Source: Halocynthiibacter namhaensis
Lineage (GTDB): Bacteria; Pseudomonadota; Alphaproteobacteria; Rhodobacterales; Rhodobacteraceae
Direction: 5' to 3'
Assembly: GCF_000812685.1 (NCBI RefSeq)
Contig: NZ_JWIF01000040.1
Coordinates: forward strand, 1-64,000
DNA length: 64,000 nt
In this document: positions 19,271 through 28,514 of the stretch, in pieces
Position numbering within the stretch: position 1 is the first letter of the stretch
Layout of the letters: each line of letters opens with the position of its first letter
Notes under the pieces: generated by a model
Databases searched by the model: none
The model's input: the letters and a program-made list of their open reading frames with translations, nothing else
What the model was told of the DNA's origin: nothing
Translations under genes and position numbers: made by a program

Positions 19271-19346
19271 AAAAAAGGTCGTGCACAATGGCACGACCAG
19301 TCTAACAGGGAGGAAGTTGTCGGATGAACGAGGACAGGACATCCGA
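19271..19346 (-). ncRNA. Candidate small RNA with CCUCC-rich single-stranded region
   Basis: Read leftward, a hairpin (TCGGATG with CATCCGA, 19340-19346 with 19320-19326, 13-base loop) is followed by a linker containing CTTCCTCCC. A perfect eight-pair hairpin (GGTCGTGC with GCACGACC, 19277-19298) and six T then form a strong terminator. A TATATT box lies at 19351-19356, at the right distance for a start near 19345. No open frame fits. The pyrimidine-rich CCTCCC in a linker between hairpins recalls stress RNAs of Rhodobacter that carry CCUCCUCCC motifs, but identity with them is not shown. Confidence 0.5.
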
Positions 19347-19420
19347 ACTAAATATATACTGGCATGAAAGTGTTAAAAGAGTATTTTCATTTCCAACGCA
19401 GGGTTAAAAAGGAAGCAATT

Positions 19421-20983
19421 ATGGTCAACGACAGAATTTTCACGGGCGGCGGCGGCGAAGACTATAAACTATCCCAAGACCTTCTTTTGAAATATGCCAA
19501 CCGTCACGGATTGGTTGCGGGGGCAACGGGGACTGGAAAAACAGTGACGTTGCAGATTTTGGCGGAAAGCTTTTCTGCTCAGGGTGTGCCCGTGTTTTTA
19601 TCTGATGTAAAAGGCGACCTTTCTGGCTTGGCAAAAGCGGGATCACCTGATTTCAAACTGCATGACGCCTTCGTTGAACGAGCTGAGAAAATCGGATTTT
19701 CTGACTTTAACTATGCCGCGTTTCCTGCTGTTTTTTGGGATCTTTTTGGTGAACAAGGGCATCCCGTCCGCACGACCGTGTCAGAGATGGGACCGCTTCT
19801 TATCTCGCGTTTGCTTGAACTGACTGAGGCGCAAGAAGGTATTTTAAATATCGCTTTCCGCGTTTCTGACGAACAGGGCTTGCCGCTTTTGGATCTAAAA
19901 GATTTACAAGCAATTCTTGTCTGGGTCGGCGAGAATGCCAAGGATCTGTCCTTGCGATATGGAAATGTTGCGACGTCTTCGCTTGGGGCGATTCAAAGAC
20001 GCCTTCTTGTGCTTGAGAACCAAGGCGGCGCCAAACTGTTTGGCGAACCGGCGCTTGAGCTAAGCGACCTCATGCAAACGACGCCTGATGGCCGTGGTCA
20101 TATCAATATCTTGGCGGCGGATAAACTGATGGGATCTCCGCGCCTATATGCCACTTTCTTGTTGTGGTTGCTGTCCGAATTGTTCGAAGAGCTGCCCGAA
20201 GTCGGCGATCCGGATAAGCCGAAGTTGGTTTTCTTTTTTGACGAAGCGCATTTGCTGTTTGAGGATTCCCCAAAAGCTTTGGTTGATAAGGTTGAGCAAG
20301 TCGCACGTTTGATCCGTTCAAAAGGGGTTGGGGTGTATTTCATCACGCAAAACCCGACAGATGTGCCAGAAGATATTCTGGGTCAGTTGGGGAACCGCGT
20401 TCAACACGCTTTGCGCGCCTTCACGGCACGGGACCGTAAGGCTTTGAAATTGGCCGCAGAAACCTATCGTGACAACCCTCGGTTTGAGATCGAAGAAGCC
20501 ATTCGAGAAGTTGGGGTTGGTGAAGCGGTCACATCATATCTTGAACGCAAGGGCATTCCTGGCGTGGCCGAACGCACGCTGATCCGGCCGCCGTCTTCAC
20601 AGTTGGGACCGATCAGCAAAGACGAACGTGCGTTATTTCTTAAGTCATCCCCTTTGGCAGGAAAATATGAGGTGTTGATCGATCGCAACAGTGCGTTTGA
20701 AATGCTTAGCCAACGCTCAGAACAAGCTGCTAAACACGCAGCTGAGGCGGAACTGCTTGAGGAAGAAGCCTCTGTTGCAGAGCGAGAATTCCGCGCGGCA
20801 CGCCGGTTTTCGGGGAAACGCGTTGGGCGTTCCACATCCCGTGTCAGCGCATCCCGCAGTGCGCGAACGCGCGAAAAAGACTGGGGCGAATCCATTGGTT
20901 CTATGTTGAAAAAGGAACTGACTGGGACAACCGGCCGTCGCATCGTTCGTGGTATTTTAGGTGGTTTTTTTAAGGGCCGTTAA
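19421..20983 (+). CDS. HerA-like ATPase of the DUF853 (YjgR) family
   Basis: The 520-residue protein is a P-loop ATPase of the HerA/FtsK superfamily, with Walker A GATGTGKT near residue 37 and Walker [10 protein letters not shown]. The C-terminal quarter is rich in Glu and Ala, then Arg and Ser, and ends in a basic, glycine-containing tail. The cellular role of the family is unclear; nucleotide hydrolysis is likely. The ATG at 19421 is preceded by AAGGA, whereas the longer frame begins inside the small RNA promoter region. A membrane-protein gene follows 19 bases after its stop. Confidence 0.88.
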   Translation: MVNDRIFTGGGGEDYKLSQDLLLKYANRHGLVAGATGTGKTVTLQILAESFSAQGVPVFLSDVKGDLSGLAKAGSPDFKLHDAFVERAEKIGFSDFNYAAFPAVFWDLFGEQGHPVRTTVSEMGPLLISRLLELTEAQEGILNIAFRVSDEQGLPLLDLKDLQAILVWVGENAKDLSLRYGNVATSSLGAIQRRLLVLENQGGAKLFGEPALELSDLMQTTPDGRGHINILAADKLMGSPRLYATFLLWLLSELFEELPEVGDPDKPKLVFFFDEAHLLFEDSPKALVDKVEQVARLIRSKGVGVYFITQNPTDVPEDILGQLGNRVQHALRAFTARDRKALKLAAETYRDNPRFEIEEAIREVGVGEAVTSYLERKGIPGVAERTLIRPPSSQLGPISKDERALFLKSSPLAGKYEVLIDRNSAFEMLSQRSEQAAKHAAEAELLEEEASVAEREFRAARRFSGKRVGRSTSRVSASRSARTREKDWGESIGSMLKKELTGTTGRRIVRGILGGFFKGR

Positions 20984-21002
20984 ATCGGGCCCGGAGCGTG
21001 TG

Positions 21003-21803
21003 ATGAGTGATTATAAGTCGTTAAGATACTTTGTTTATGTTCTTTCAGTGACTGGGGCCGCATTGTTCACGGTGGCATTTCTTGCCATCACGACGGGGCG
21101 CAATACAATTGACGCCGGGCTACAACGGTTCGCAACCTTTGAGGTCGAGACGCGGGTCTCGCAATTGGCCGAATCGCCACCAAGCAAGGAAGAGCGCGCC
21201 GATCTGAGTTTGCGCCAACGCTTGGCGTTGCGTGTTGCTTTGGCCGCCGAGGACCGTGCTGGTGTGCTGACCAAAATATCAGAGAATGCAGAGCAACTTG
21301 TTGCAGTTGCGCTGGCAGATCGATGTGGAACGACCTGTTTGGATACACCGGCGCGGCTGTCGATCGACGTTGCGCAGCGCTTGCTCGCGATAAAAGGTCC
21401 AAGCGGGCGTTCTATGTATGATTTTATCAACATGCGATATGACCGTGCCTTGGATGGATTGTTGCTAGACGCAAAGATTTTTACGGGCACAAATGCGTTG
21501 TTGTTTCTCATGGTGTTGATCACCGCACGTTTCCAGCCAACACGCGCCAGTTTGTTGTTGAGACTTGAGATCGCATTGATCGCAACCGTGGTCGCAGGCT
21601 GTTGGTTTTTCTTTAACGGTAAAGACTGGGGTATGGTCCTGTTGACCAGCAATTTCACCGGTTGGGCGTATTCAGGCTTTGCATGTTTTATATTTCTGTG
21701 GCTCTGTGATTTGCTGTTTTTACGGGGCTATATCACACGGACGATTATTGACATGGCCGTTCAGGGGTTCGCCAATATGGTAAGCAATTTTTCCCCTGGT
21801 TAG
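21003..21803 (+). CDS. Membrane protein of unknown function
   Basis: The 266-residue product is not recognised. One membrane segment lies near the N terminus (about residues 12-32), then a soluble stretch of about 120 residues containing a CGTTC pair and many charged residues, then three closely spaced hydrophobic segments and a short tail. The start at 21003 has GGAG eight bases upstream. It probably shares a transcript with the HerA-like ATPase, which may hint at a joint function at the membrane, but nothing more can be said. Confidence 0.75.
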   Translation: MSDYKSLRYFVYVLSVTGAALFTVAFLAITTGRNTIDAGLQRFATFEVETRVSQLAESPPSKEERADLSLRQRLALRVALAAEDRAGVLTKISENAEQLVAVALADRCGTTCLDTPARLSIDVAQRLLAIKGPSGRSMYDFINMRYDRALDGLLLDAKIFTGTNALLFLMVLITARFQPTRASLLLRLEIALIATVVAGCWFFFNGKDWGMVLLTSNFTGWAYSGFACFIFLWLCDLLFLRGYITRTIIDMAVQGFANMVSNFSPG

Positions 21804-21819
21804 AACGAGCTAGAACGAG

Positions 21820-23124
21820 TTAACTCAGCCTGCGGATCTTTAGATCGGTGATGCGATTGGCCTCTCGGGCGGCGATTTCGAAACGGAAACCATGGAATGA
21901 AAACACCTGGCCGGTGACGGGAATCATCTGTGCTTCGTGGATCACAAGACCGGCGATGGTGTTGGCTTCCTCGTCCGGTAAGGACCAATCGGCCGCGCGG
22001 TTTAAATCGCGGATCGTCATGGCTCCATCCACGAGATAGTCACCGTTTTCCGCGCGACGCACGACTTGTTCATCATCTTGGTCAAACTCATCAGTGATTT
22101 CACCAACGATCTCTTCAAGGATGTCTTCAAGCGTGATCAACCCCTGCAGCGCGCCATATTCATCAACCACCATGGCAAAATGGGTATGGCGGCGCAGAAA
22201 CTGGCGCATCTGATCGTCAAGCGTGGTGGTTTCCGGCACGAAATAAGGTTCGTTCACCACATCCATCAGATCAAAATTGGCCATTGCACCGGCCTTTAAC
22301 GTATCGCCATCGCGCAGTTTATTGATGGCACGCAGAAGGTTTTTTGCATGGATCACACCGATGATGTTCTCTTGTTCGCCACGATAGACGGGCAGGCGGG
22401 TATAGTTGCTTTCAAGGCATTGGGTCAGGATCGCGCCTGCTTCCTGATCCGCATCGATCATCTGGATCTGTGAGCGGTGCAACATGATTTCTTCGACGGT
22501 TCGGTCGCCCAGGTCCAATGCGCCCAAAATACGGTCGCGATCTTCCTTTTCCACGGTGCCTTCTGAATGGCCCAAGCTGATCGCACCCGCAATTTCTTCG
22601 CGTACGGCCAACATGTTGCCATCGGCGTCCTTGTGGCCAAACAGGCGCAGGATCAGGCGGACAATCAGGCGAACAAGCGTCACAAAGGGCGTTAGAACCA
22701 AAACGATAAGTGAAATCACTGGCGACACCCGTGCTGAGGCGGCTTCTGGCTGGGTGATGGCCCATGTTTTAGGCAAAACTTCGGCGAAAACCAAAACCAA
22801 CAATGTCATGACAAGCGTGGCAAGTGCGATGCCACTTTCGCCAAACATCCGTGTAAACAAGGCTGTCGCGAGGGACGCGGCCAAGATGTTCACGAGGTTA
22901 TTGCCCAACAGAACCGCACCAATCAGGCGTTCAGTATCTTCTGTCACTTTTAATGCAGCCGCAGCACCGCGTTCGCCTTTATCCGCACGCGCGCGCAATT
23001 TCCCACGTGAGGCAGCGGTCAATGCGGTTTCAGAACCCGAGAAAAACGCCGAGCAAAGCAAAAGCAATGCAATCGCGCCAACGCTGAACCAAAATGCCTG
23101 ATCAAAAGTGAATGTACTGTCCAT
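21820..23124 (-). CDS. DUF21/CBS/CorC_HlyC membrane protein (CNNM type)
   Basis: The 434-residue protein has an N-terminal DUF21 membrane domain (ALLLLCSAFFSGSETALTAA and three further segments). A pair of CBS domains follows (about residues 205-330, with TRLPVYRG and HFAMVVDEYGALQGLITLEDILEEIVG), then a C-terminal CorC_HlyC domain. Members of this family are linked to magnesium or cobalt export; the older name hemolysin is misleading. It is downstream of xerD on the minus strand with a gap of 55 bases, in an order common in Rhodobacterales. Confidence 0.92.
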   Translation of the reverse strand: MDSTFTFDQAFWFSVGAIALLLLCSAFFSGSETALTAASRGKLRARADKGERGAAAALKVTEDTERLIGAVLLGNNLVNILAASLATALFTRMFGESGIALATLVMTLLVLVFAEVLPKTWAITQPEAASARVSPVISLIVLVLTPFVTLVRLIVRLILRLFGHKDADGNMLAVREEIAGAISLGHSEGTVEKEDRDRILGALDLGDRTVEEIMLHRSQIQMIDADQEAGAILTQCLESNYTRLPVYRGEQENIIGVIHAKNLLRAINKLRDGDTLKAGAMANFDLMDVVNEPYFVPETTTLDDQMRQFLRRHTHFAMVVDEYGALQGLITLEDILEEIVGEITDEFDQDDEQVVRRAENGDYLVDGAMTIRDLNRAADWSLPDEEANTIAGLVIHEAQMIPVTGQVFSFHGFRFEIAAREANRITDLKIRRLS

Positions 23125-23179
23125 GGATGTCTCTGCTGGTTGGTCGCGTGGGGGAAGTGAGTCTTGTCAATGTAACGGA

Positions 23180-24103
23180 TCAGTCGTCATTTTCCAGTGG
23201 GTGATGTTGCATGACCAATTCCTGAAGCCGCGCATCAAGGACGTGGGTATATATTTCGGTTGTCGACAAGTTCGCGTGCCCCAATAAAACTTGAATGGCA
23301 CGAAGATCTGCCCCATTCGCCAAAAGATGCGTGGCAAACGCATGGCGCAGTTTGTGTGGCGTGACCTCATCTGGGTTGATCCCTGCGGCCCGAGCCATCG
23401 ATTTTATCAGCACGAAAAAGGCCTGGCGTGTGATATGGGATTGACGGTTTCGAGAGGGAAACAGGAACTTGGCTTGGGGTTTGCCGTCTTTACGGGCATT
23501 GTCATTCAGCAGATCCGCATGTTCAAGCCAAGCCGCCAATTTATGGCGGGCAGGAGGCGACAAAGGCACCATACGTTCCTTACCGCCTTTACCCATGACC
23601 AGCAACATTTTCGGGTTCCCGCGTGCGGCCCCAAGGGGCAGCGATACAAGTTCTGTGACACGCATGCCCGTGGCATATAACATCTCAATAAGGCAGGCAT
23701 TGCGCAGCTGTTCCGTGACATTTCGCCCAAACCCTTCAGAGGTTTCGATCAAGCGACTGACATCAGCTTCGCCCAGAACATGAGGCAGCGTTTTGCTTCG
23801 TCCCGGGCCACGAATTTTAAGGGCAGGATGGTCGCCGCGCAGACCTTCTTCAAAGGCAAACCGATACAGTTGTTTGATTGCAGACAATCTGCGCGCGCGC
23901 GTCGCTTTCGATAGGCCACGCGCATCGACCTCAACTAGGTAGTTCTCGATATCGTCTCGATCACAATTCATTAAATCGCAGGTTTGGCCGTCAATCCAAG
24001 TGGTGAAATCAAGCAAATCTCGCCCATAAGCCTCCAATGTGTTTTGCGCTGCATTCAGTTCGGCGGATTGCGCTTCCAAAAAGGCATTGATCCAAGGATG
24101 CAT
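23180..24103 (-). CDS. xerD: Tyrosine recombinase XerD
   Basis: XerD with XerC resolves chromosome dimers at dif sites. The 307-residue protein has the N-terminal SAM-like core-binding domain and the catalytic domain with ATGMRVTEL (Arg), GKGGKERMVPL (Lys), HKLRHAFATHL (His and Arg), LLGHANLSTTEIYTH (His and the Tyr nucleophile). All six catalytic positions are present. Its ATG overlaps the stop of the upstream secreted-protein gene by one base (TGATG). XerC is the alternative label, but the aro neighbourhood favours XerD. Confidence 0.93.
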   Translation of the reverse strand: MHPWINAFLEAQSAELNAAQNTLEAYGRDLLDFTTWIDGQTCDLMNCDRDDIENYLVEVDARGLSKATRARRLSAIKQLYRFAFEEGLRGDHPALKIRGPGRSKTLPHVLGEADVSRLIETSEGFGRNVTEQLRNACLIEMLYATGMRVTELVSLPLGAARGNPKMLLVMGKGGKERMVPLSPPARHKLAAWLEHADLLNDNARKDGKPQAKFLFPSRNRQSHITRQAFFVLIKSMARAAGINPDEVTPHKLRHAFATHLLANGADLRAIQVLLGHANLSTTEIYTHVLDARLQELVMQHHPLENDD

Positions 24104-25716
24104 CAGCGCAAAGCCTTGAGATGGGACATCAACAGAAACTGTAATGCCGCTTGTCGGGCAGTGTCTTCACGCCCCAAGCTGCGCAGGATACGCAATGCAG
24201 ATGTGATTTGGCTTAGGTCACCTTCTGTTCCGGTGTGGAACCGAGTGATCGCGACCAACAACAGCTCGCCGACGCGATCATCGTTAAGATATTCCTGATC
24301 GGCTGGGGAGAGAGATGATCCATCAAAACCGTCCTGCACGGCCAGCTGGCGTGGGTCTTCGGTCACGATATTGCCAGGCGAACCTTGGGTCAAAGCACGC
24401 AAGAAACGATCCTGTCCATCACTTGGCATATAGGCCGGCAGCAAGGTTTCATAGCCTTCGGACAATAGCGTCATGTGCCAAATCGCGCGCAAGGCGGCGT
24501 CTCCGAATAACAAGGGGGAAGGCGCCGGCGTTTCGGATGTATCCTGTGCCAGTTTAGGGGCGATCAAATTGGCAAGTCGGGGGGCGAATAAATTTGAAAC
24601 CGGGCGTTCCAAACCGGTTGTTTGCATCATCATCCATAATTCAGGAAGCTGTTCTGTGATGTCGGAAACGGACCGATTGGTAAGCGCATTATCAAAGCGT
24701 TGAATCGTTTTCACCCGATCCCAAACGCCACCCGAAGCCGCTGCTTGGCGTTCCGTGTAAATGCCCAAAAGACGGTTGTCAGCAATCGCACCGACGCGCG
24801 CCAACCGTTCTGCCGCCTCGATCCGGGGCTTCCAACCACTCGTGCTTCTTAGGTCTGCATGCGAAAAAGCGCGGGGCAGCAACCGGGTCGCCAGGGGTTC
24901 GCCCAATGCTTCGTACATGCGGTAAACCAGCGGGGTTGGGCTGTCCGGTATTGGCAAGTCAGGGTCGCCCTCAAACATATCGGGGTCCAAGAAACGCGCA
25001 ATGAGATCATATTCCCCTGGCTCAAGCTCGCCCAACACATCTGCACTGTTCAGCGTCAGAACCGCAGCATTCCAATCACCATTTCTTGCGAGGCAAAACA
25101 CACGCAATTGATAAGACGGAACAATCGCGCCCGTGCCTTTTATGTCGTTGCAGGCGGCATTTTCATGGCCCAAAAGCAATGCAACATCAAATCGACGGCG
25201 GAAAAATCTGTTCGTTTCTGGCGCAAAGCTATCCATCAGGGCGCGTGCGTCTTCCAACAAGCCCAAAGCCAACATCTTGTCGATCCTGCCGACCAGTAAT
25301 CGGCCATCGCCATCTTCTGGAGGGCGGGATTCGGCCAGCAATATATCGCGCCGCAGCGCTGCCAAAGCGGGCAAGGGGCTGATGGGGCTGTCGTTGATGA
25401 GATCGATGATATCGTTGGTGTGTCCATTTCCCCAAAGGGAGGCGGGGAAGCCGGTGACAGATGATGGCAGCAAACCCGTGGCGTCGGGATTGGGCGCATC
25501 AAGGCTTTGAACGGTAATAGATTCAACCGCAGCCCCCGTGGACACTTCGGGTTCAGTGAATTGCAGGTCCTGTGGGTCAGCGGTGGATTCTGACAACCAG
25601 TCAATGGCAGAAAAAGGTTGCCCTGACGATATAGTTTCAGTGGTTTGCGCAAAACCAGGTGCTGAGACGCTGGACAGCATCACCGCAATCAATCCTGACG
25701 TGAAGGACAATTGCAT
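24103..25716 (-). CDS. Secreted helical-repeat protein of unknown function
   Basis: The 537-residue product has a signal peptide (hydrophobic stretch after MQLSFTSG, cleavage near GFAQ) and a mostly helical body rich in Leu, Ala and Arg that looks like a solenoid of TPR-like helices. It contains one cysteine pair at about residues 190-205. I do not recognise a function. The start at 25716 is chosen because its ATG directly follows the stop of the 45-aa gene (TAAAATG), implying coupled translation. A start 12 codons upstream would lie inside that gene. It precedes xerD. Confidence 0.82.
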   Translation of the reverse strand: MQLSFTSGLIAVMLSSVSAPGFAQTTETISSGQPFSAIDWLSESTADPQDLQFTEPEVSTGAAVESITVQSLDAPNPDATGLLPSSVTGFPASLWGNGHTNDIIDLINDSPISPLPALAALRRDILLAESRPPEDGDGRLLVGRIDKMLALGLLEDARALMDSFAPETNRFFRRRFDVALLLGHENAACNDIKGTGAIVPSYQLRVFCLARNGDWNAAVLTLNSADVLGELEPGEYDLIARFLDPDMFEGDPDLPIPDSPTPLVYRMYEALGEPLATRLLPRAFSHADLRSTSGWKPRIEAAERLARVGAIADNRLLGIYTERQAAASGGVWDRVKTIQRFDNALTNRSVSDITEQLPELWMMMQTTGLERPVSNLFAPRLANLIAPKLAQDTSETPAPSPLLFGDAALRAIWHMTLLSEGYETLLPAYMPSDGQDRFLRALTQGSPGNIVTEDPRQLAVQDGFDGSSLSPADQEYLNDDRVGELLLVAITRFHTGTEGDLSQITSALRILRSLGREDTARQAALQFLLMSHLKALR

Positions 25717-25717
25717 T

Positions 25718-25855
25718 TTAGTTGGTCTCAATCGTGACAGATTCCCGAACATCAACCTGGTCAGGCGTCAGGTCGCCGAGATACGCAAACCCAAGAAGCG
25801 CGATAAGTCCCAATAAAATAAGGAAAAAAATCAGCTTTACCAGTCGTGATATCAT
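25718..25855 (-). CDS. 45-residue single-span membrane protein
   Basis: This short gene encodes a protein with one strongly hydrophobic segment (about residues 6-26, LVKLIFFLILLGLIALLGFA) followed by an acidic tail containing YLGDLTPDQVDVRES. A GGGGG sequence lies about 11 bases upstream of the ATG. Its stop is one base from the next start, so the two are probably co-translated. The codon pattern and the clean membrane segment support a real gene. The function is unknown; an inner-membrane anchor for the neighbouring secreted protein is one possibility. Confidence 0.7.
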   Translation of the reverse strand: MISRLVKLIFFLILLGLIALLGFAYLGDLTPDQVDVRESVTIETN

Positions 25856-25984
25856 GTCATGCCCCCAAAACATTTGATAATTGCCGCCTTATAGCGGTCT
25901 CTCATGCAACTTATATATGGCCTTTTGCGAAATTTCACGTCATTCAGTGTCAGGAATAGTGAATTTAAGCGGGGAATGGCCGGA

Positions 25985-26530
25985 ATGGCGCTTAGCCTCA
26001 AAAAAACTGTGGTAATGGTCGGCATGATGGGCGCCGGTAAAACGGCTATTGGGCGTGCGGTTGCGGACGAGCTGGCAGTGCCATTTTTGGACAGCGATGA
26101 AGAAATCGTACGTGCGGCACAGATGGAAATCCCAGAGATATTCGCCCGTGATGGCGAAGGTTTCTTTCGAGATCGCGAAACCGAAGTGATCACCCGTTTG
26201 CTGGACGAAGGCCCGTGCATCTTGTCGACTGGGGGCGGCGCTTTTTTGGCGCAACGCAATCGCGATGTGATTTCACAAAAGGGTGTGTCCGTTTGGCTGC
26301 GTGCGGATCTGGAACTTTTGTGGTCGCGTGTGCGCCATAAAGACACGCGCCCCTTGCTACGCACCCCTGATCCCAAAGCCACTTTGACATCGCTTCATCA
26401 AGCGCGTGTTCCGCATTATGAGAATGCCGATATGGTCGTGGATTCTCATGAGGATTACAGTATTTCTGACATGGCACAGCGGGTTATTTCTGGCTTGAGG
26501 AAACGCCCAGATGTTATTGAAAACAAATAA
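25985..26530 (+). CDS. aroK: Shikimate kinase
   Basis: The enzyme phosphorylates shikimate with ATP in aromatic amino-acid synthesis. The 181-residue P-loop kinase has Walker A GMMGAGKTAIG, the shikimate-binding acidic FLDSDEEI, FRDRET with the conserved arginine, STGGGAF and RPLL of the lid. The start at 25985 (MALSLKK) has GGGGA nine bases upstream; an ATG at 25976 is too close to that site. aroB follows after 14 bases, forming the usual aroK-aroB pair. Confidence 0.96.
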   Translation: MALSLKKTVVMVGMMGAGKTAIGRAVADELAVPFLDSDEEIVRAAQMEIPEIFARDGEGFFRDRETEVITRLLDEGPCILSTGGGAFLAQRNRDVISQKGVSVWLRADLELLWSRVRHKDTRPLLRTPDPKATLTSLHQARVPHYENADMVVDSHEDYSISDMAQRVISGLRKRPDVIENK

Positions 26531-26544
26531 GAAAGCCGAAAAAG

Positions 26545-27657
26545 ATGATCGAAACTCTACGCGTTGAGCTTGGCGATCGCGCCTATGACATTCGCATTGG
26601 TACGGGCTTGCTTGAACGCGCTGGAGCCGAGATCGCCCCTTTGTTAAAGCGCAAACGTGTTGCTGTGGTGACCGATGAAAACGTGGCTGCACTTCACCTT
26701 GATACACTTCGCGCGGGTCTTGCTGCGGATGGAATCGAAATGACAGCGCTGACGTTACCTGCGGGCGAAAGCACAAAGTCTTGGCCACATTTTACCCGCA
26801 CGGTTGAATGGCTTTTGGATCAACAGGTTGAACGTGGAGACGTTGTTGTTGCCTTTGGCGGTGGCGTCATCGGTGATCTGACTGGTTTCGCGGCGTCCGT
26901 GTTGCGCCGTGGCGTGCGTTTCGTGCAAATCCCAACCTCTCTTTTGGCGCAGGTTGACAGTTCGGTCGGCGGGAAAACCGGCATCAACGCACCGCAGGGC
27001 AAAAATCTCATTGGTGCGTTTCACCAACCGTCGTTGGTGTTGGCTGATGTAGGCGTGCTTGGCACGCTGACACCGCGTGATTTCCTTGCTGGGTATGGCG
27101 AAGTCGTGAAATATGGCATGCTTGGGGATGAAGATTTCTTCACCTGGCTAGAAGTCAACGGCCCAGCCTTGGCAGCAGGTGATACGGCTTTGCGCATCGA
27201 AGCTGTGCGTAGATCCTGTCAGATGAAGGCCGATATCGTGGTGCGTGATGAGACCGAACAAGGGGATCGCGCATTGTTGAACCTTGGGCATACGTTTTGT
27301 CACGCGCTTGAGGCCGCCACAGGTTTCGGCGATCGCCTGTTGCATGGGGAAGGTGTGGCGATTGGCTGTGCTTTGGCGTTTGAGACCTCTGCGCGCCTTG
27401 GTCTGTGTTCGCAAGAAGCCCCTTCACGCGTTAGGGCGCATTTGCGTGACATGGGCATGAAGGTGGATTTGGCGGATATTGAAGGCGATTTGCCAGACGC
27501 GGACGCTCTTATCGCATTGATGGCACAGGATAAAAAAGTGGTTGAGGGACAGTTACGTTTCATTATGGCACGCAGCATTGGCGATGCATTTGTCACCGCA
27601 GATGTGGATGCCAACGTGGTGAAAACCGTCTTGGAAGACGCTTTGGCGCAATGCTGA
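26545..27657 (+). CDS. aroB: 3-dehydroquinate synthase
   Basis: AroB converts DAHP to 3-dehydroquinate, the second step of the shikimate pathway. The 370-residue protein has the NAD-binding GGGVIGDLTGFAAS, the substrate loop PTSLLAQVDSSVGGKTGIN, GEVVKYGML and the metal-ligand histidines in LNLGHTFCHALE and LLHGEGVAIG. Length is normal. It is the last gene of the aroKB unit; a hairpin follows its stop. Confidence 0.97.
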   Translation: MIETLRVELGDRAYDIRIGTGLLERAGAEIAPLLKRKRVAVVTDENVAALHLDTLRAGLAADGIEMTALTLPAGESTKSWPHFTRTVEWLLDQQVERGDVVVAFGGGVIGDLTGFAASVLRRGVRFVQIPTSLLAQVDSSVGGKTGINAPQGKNLIGAFHQPSLVLADVGVLGTLTPRDFLAGYGEVVKYGMLGDEDFFTWLEVNGPALAAGDTALRIEAVRRSCQMKADIVVRDETEQGDRALLNLGHTFCHALEAATGFGDRLLHGEGVAIGCALAFETSARLGLCSQEAPSRVRAHLRDMGMKVDLADIEGDLPDADALIALMAQDKKVVEGQLRFIMARSIGDAFVTADVDANVVKTVLEDALAQC

Positions 27658-27663
27658 AAGCCA

Positions 27664-27688
27664 AATGGGGGCTGCTACGGCCCCCATT
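27664..27688. terminator. Hairpin between aroB and the convergent PEP-mutase-like gene
   Basis: AATGGGGGC pairs with GCCCCCATT around a seven-base loop, between two converging genes. A T run is weak on both sides, so it may act as a bidirectional end with low efficiency. Confidence 0.65.
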
Positions 27689-27698
27689 GATCTCAGGT

Positions 27699-28514
27699 TT
27701 ACTGAAACATTAAGCTTTCCACTGCGTCACTGGATATTGACTTACCCAAACCCGCGAAATCGCCATTAACCAACATGTCTTGCCCAAGATCGCGTATCAA
27801 ACGATGCGTCGCGCGTGCCAAGGCCGACCCAAGCGAAATACGCGCAGCACCTGCTTTTGCAAAGTCCTCCATGGTCAGTTTCGTGCAGGGACCTGTGGCA
27901 AGTACGTTCACAGGTTTCGTGACCGCGGCGCAGATACGCGCGAGATCACCGGGGTTGGCGGGGGTCGGCGTATAAAGCCCATCGGCGCCGACGGCCTCTA
28001 AGGCTTGAAGGCGGCGAATTGCTTCGTCCACATCATATTTGCCGGTCAACACACCATCGGCACGCGCCACCAAGAAGAAATCCTTATTCAATCCACGCGC
28101 GGCAGAGGCGGCGGATTTGATGCGTTCCACAGCCAAATCAAAGGCATAGGGCGTGTCATTGGGCAGGGCTGTGTCCTCAATGCAGATGCCCGCCAAGCCA
28201 ATTCCGCCGGCCATACGCACCGTCTCGGCGCATGTTTCGGGATCATCGCCAAAGCCATTTTCAAAATCGCCCGAAACCGGCACATTGACTGCGGCCACCA
28301 GATCTTGAGCGTGGGAAAGGGATTGGTCCCGCGTGATATGCCCCATGTCGCGCGTGCCAAGGGTGAAGGCCAATGCAGCTGAACTGGTGGCGATGGCTTT
28401 GGCGCCCATGCCTTGCAACATCAAAGCTGATCCCACGTCCCATGCGTTGGCCATAATGAAAGGGTTTCCGGGTTGGTGTAATGCACGAAAAACTGCGCCT
28501 TGGTCCACTGTCAT
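27699..28514 (-). CDS. Isocitrate lyase/PEP mutase family protein
   Basis: The 271-residue TIM-barrel protein matches the PEP mutase/isocitrate lyase superfamily (MANAWDVGSA, ATSSAALAFTLG, SGDFENGFGDD with metal-binding acids, GICIEDTA). It lacks the KKCGH signature of isocitrate lyase, so oxaloacetate decarboxylase, methylisocitrate-lyase-like or phosphonopyruvate hydrolase activity is more likely. No phosphonate genes lie nearby. Its start overlaps the ada stop by four bases, so both are on one transcript. Confidence 0.88.
   Translation of the reverse strand: MTVDQGAVFRALHQPGNPFIMANAWDVGSALMLQGMGAKAIATSSAALAFTLGTRDMGHITRDQSLSHAQDLVAAVNVPVSGDFENGFGDDPETCAETVRMAGGIGLAGICIEDTALPNDTPYAFDLAVERIKSAASAARGLNKDFFLVARADGVLTGKYDVDEAIRRLQALEAVGADGLYTPTPANPGDLARICAAVTKPVNVLATGPCTKLTMEDFAKAGAARISLGSALARATHRLIRDLGQDMLVNGDFAGLGKSISSDAVESLMFQ

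Noticed and set aside
23180-24103. XerD-like gene as an integrase of a genomic island
   Set aside because: It has the full XerD length and motifs, conserved housekeeping neighbours and no tRNA or attachment repeats beside it.
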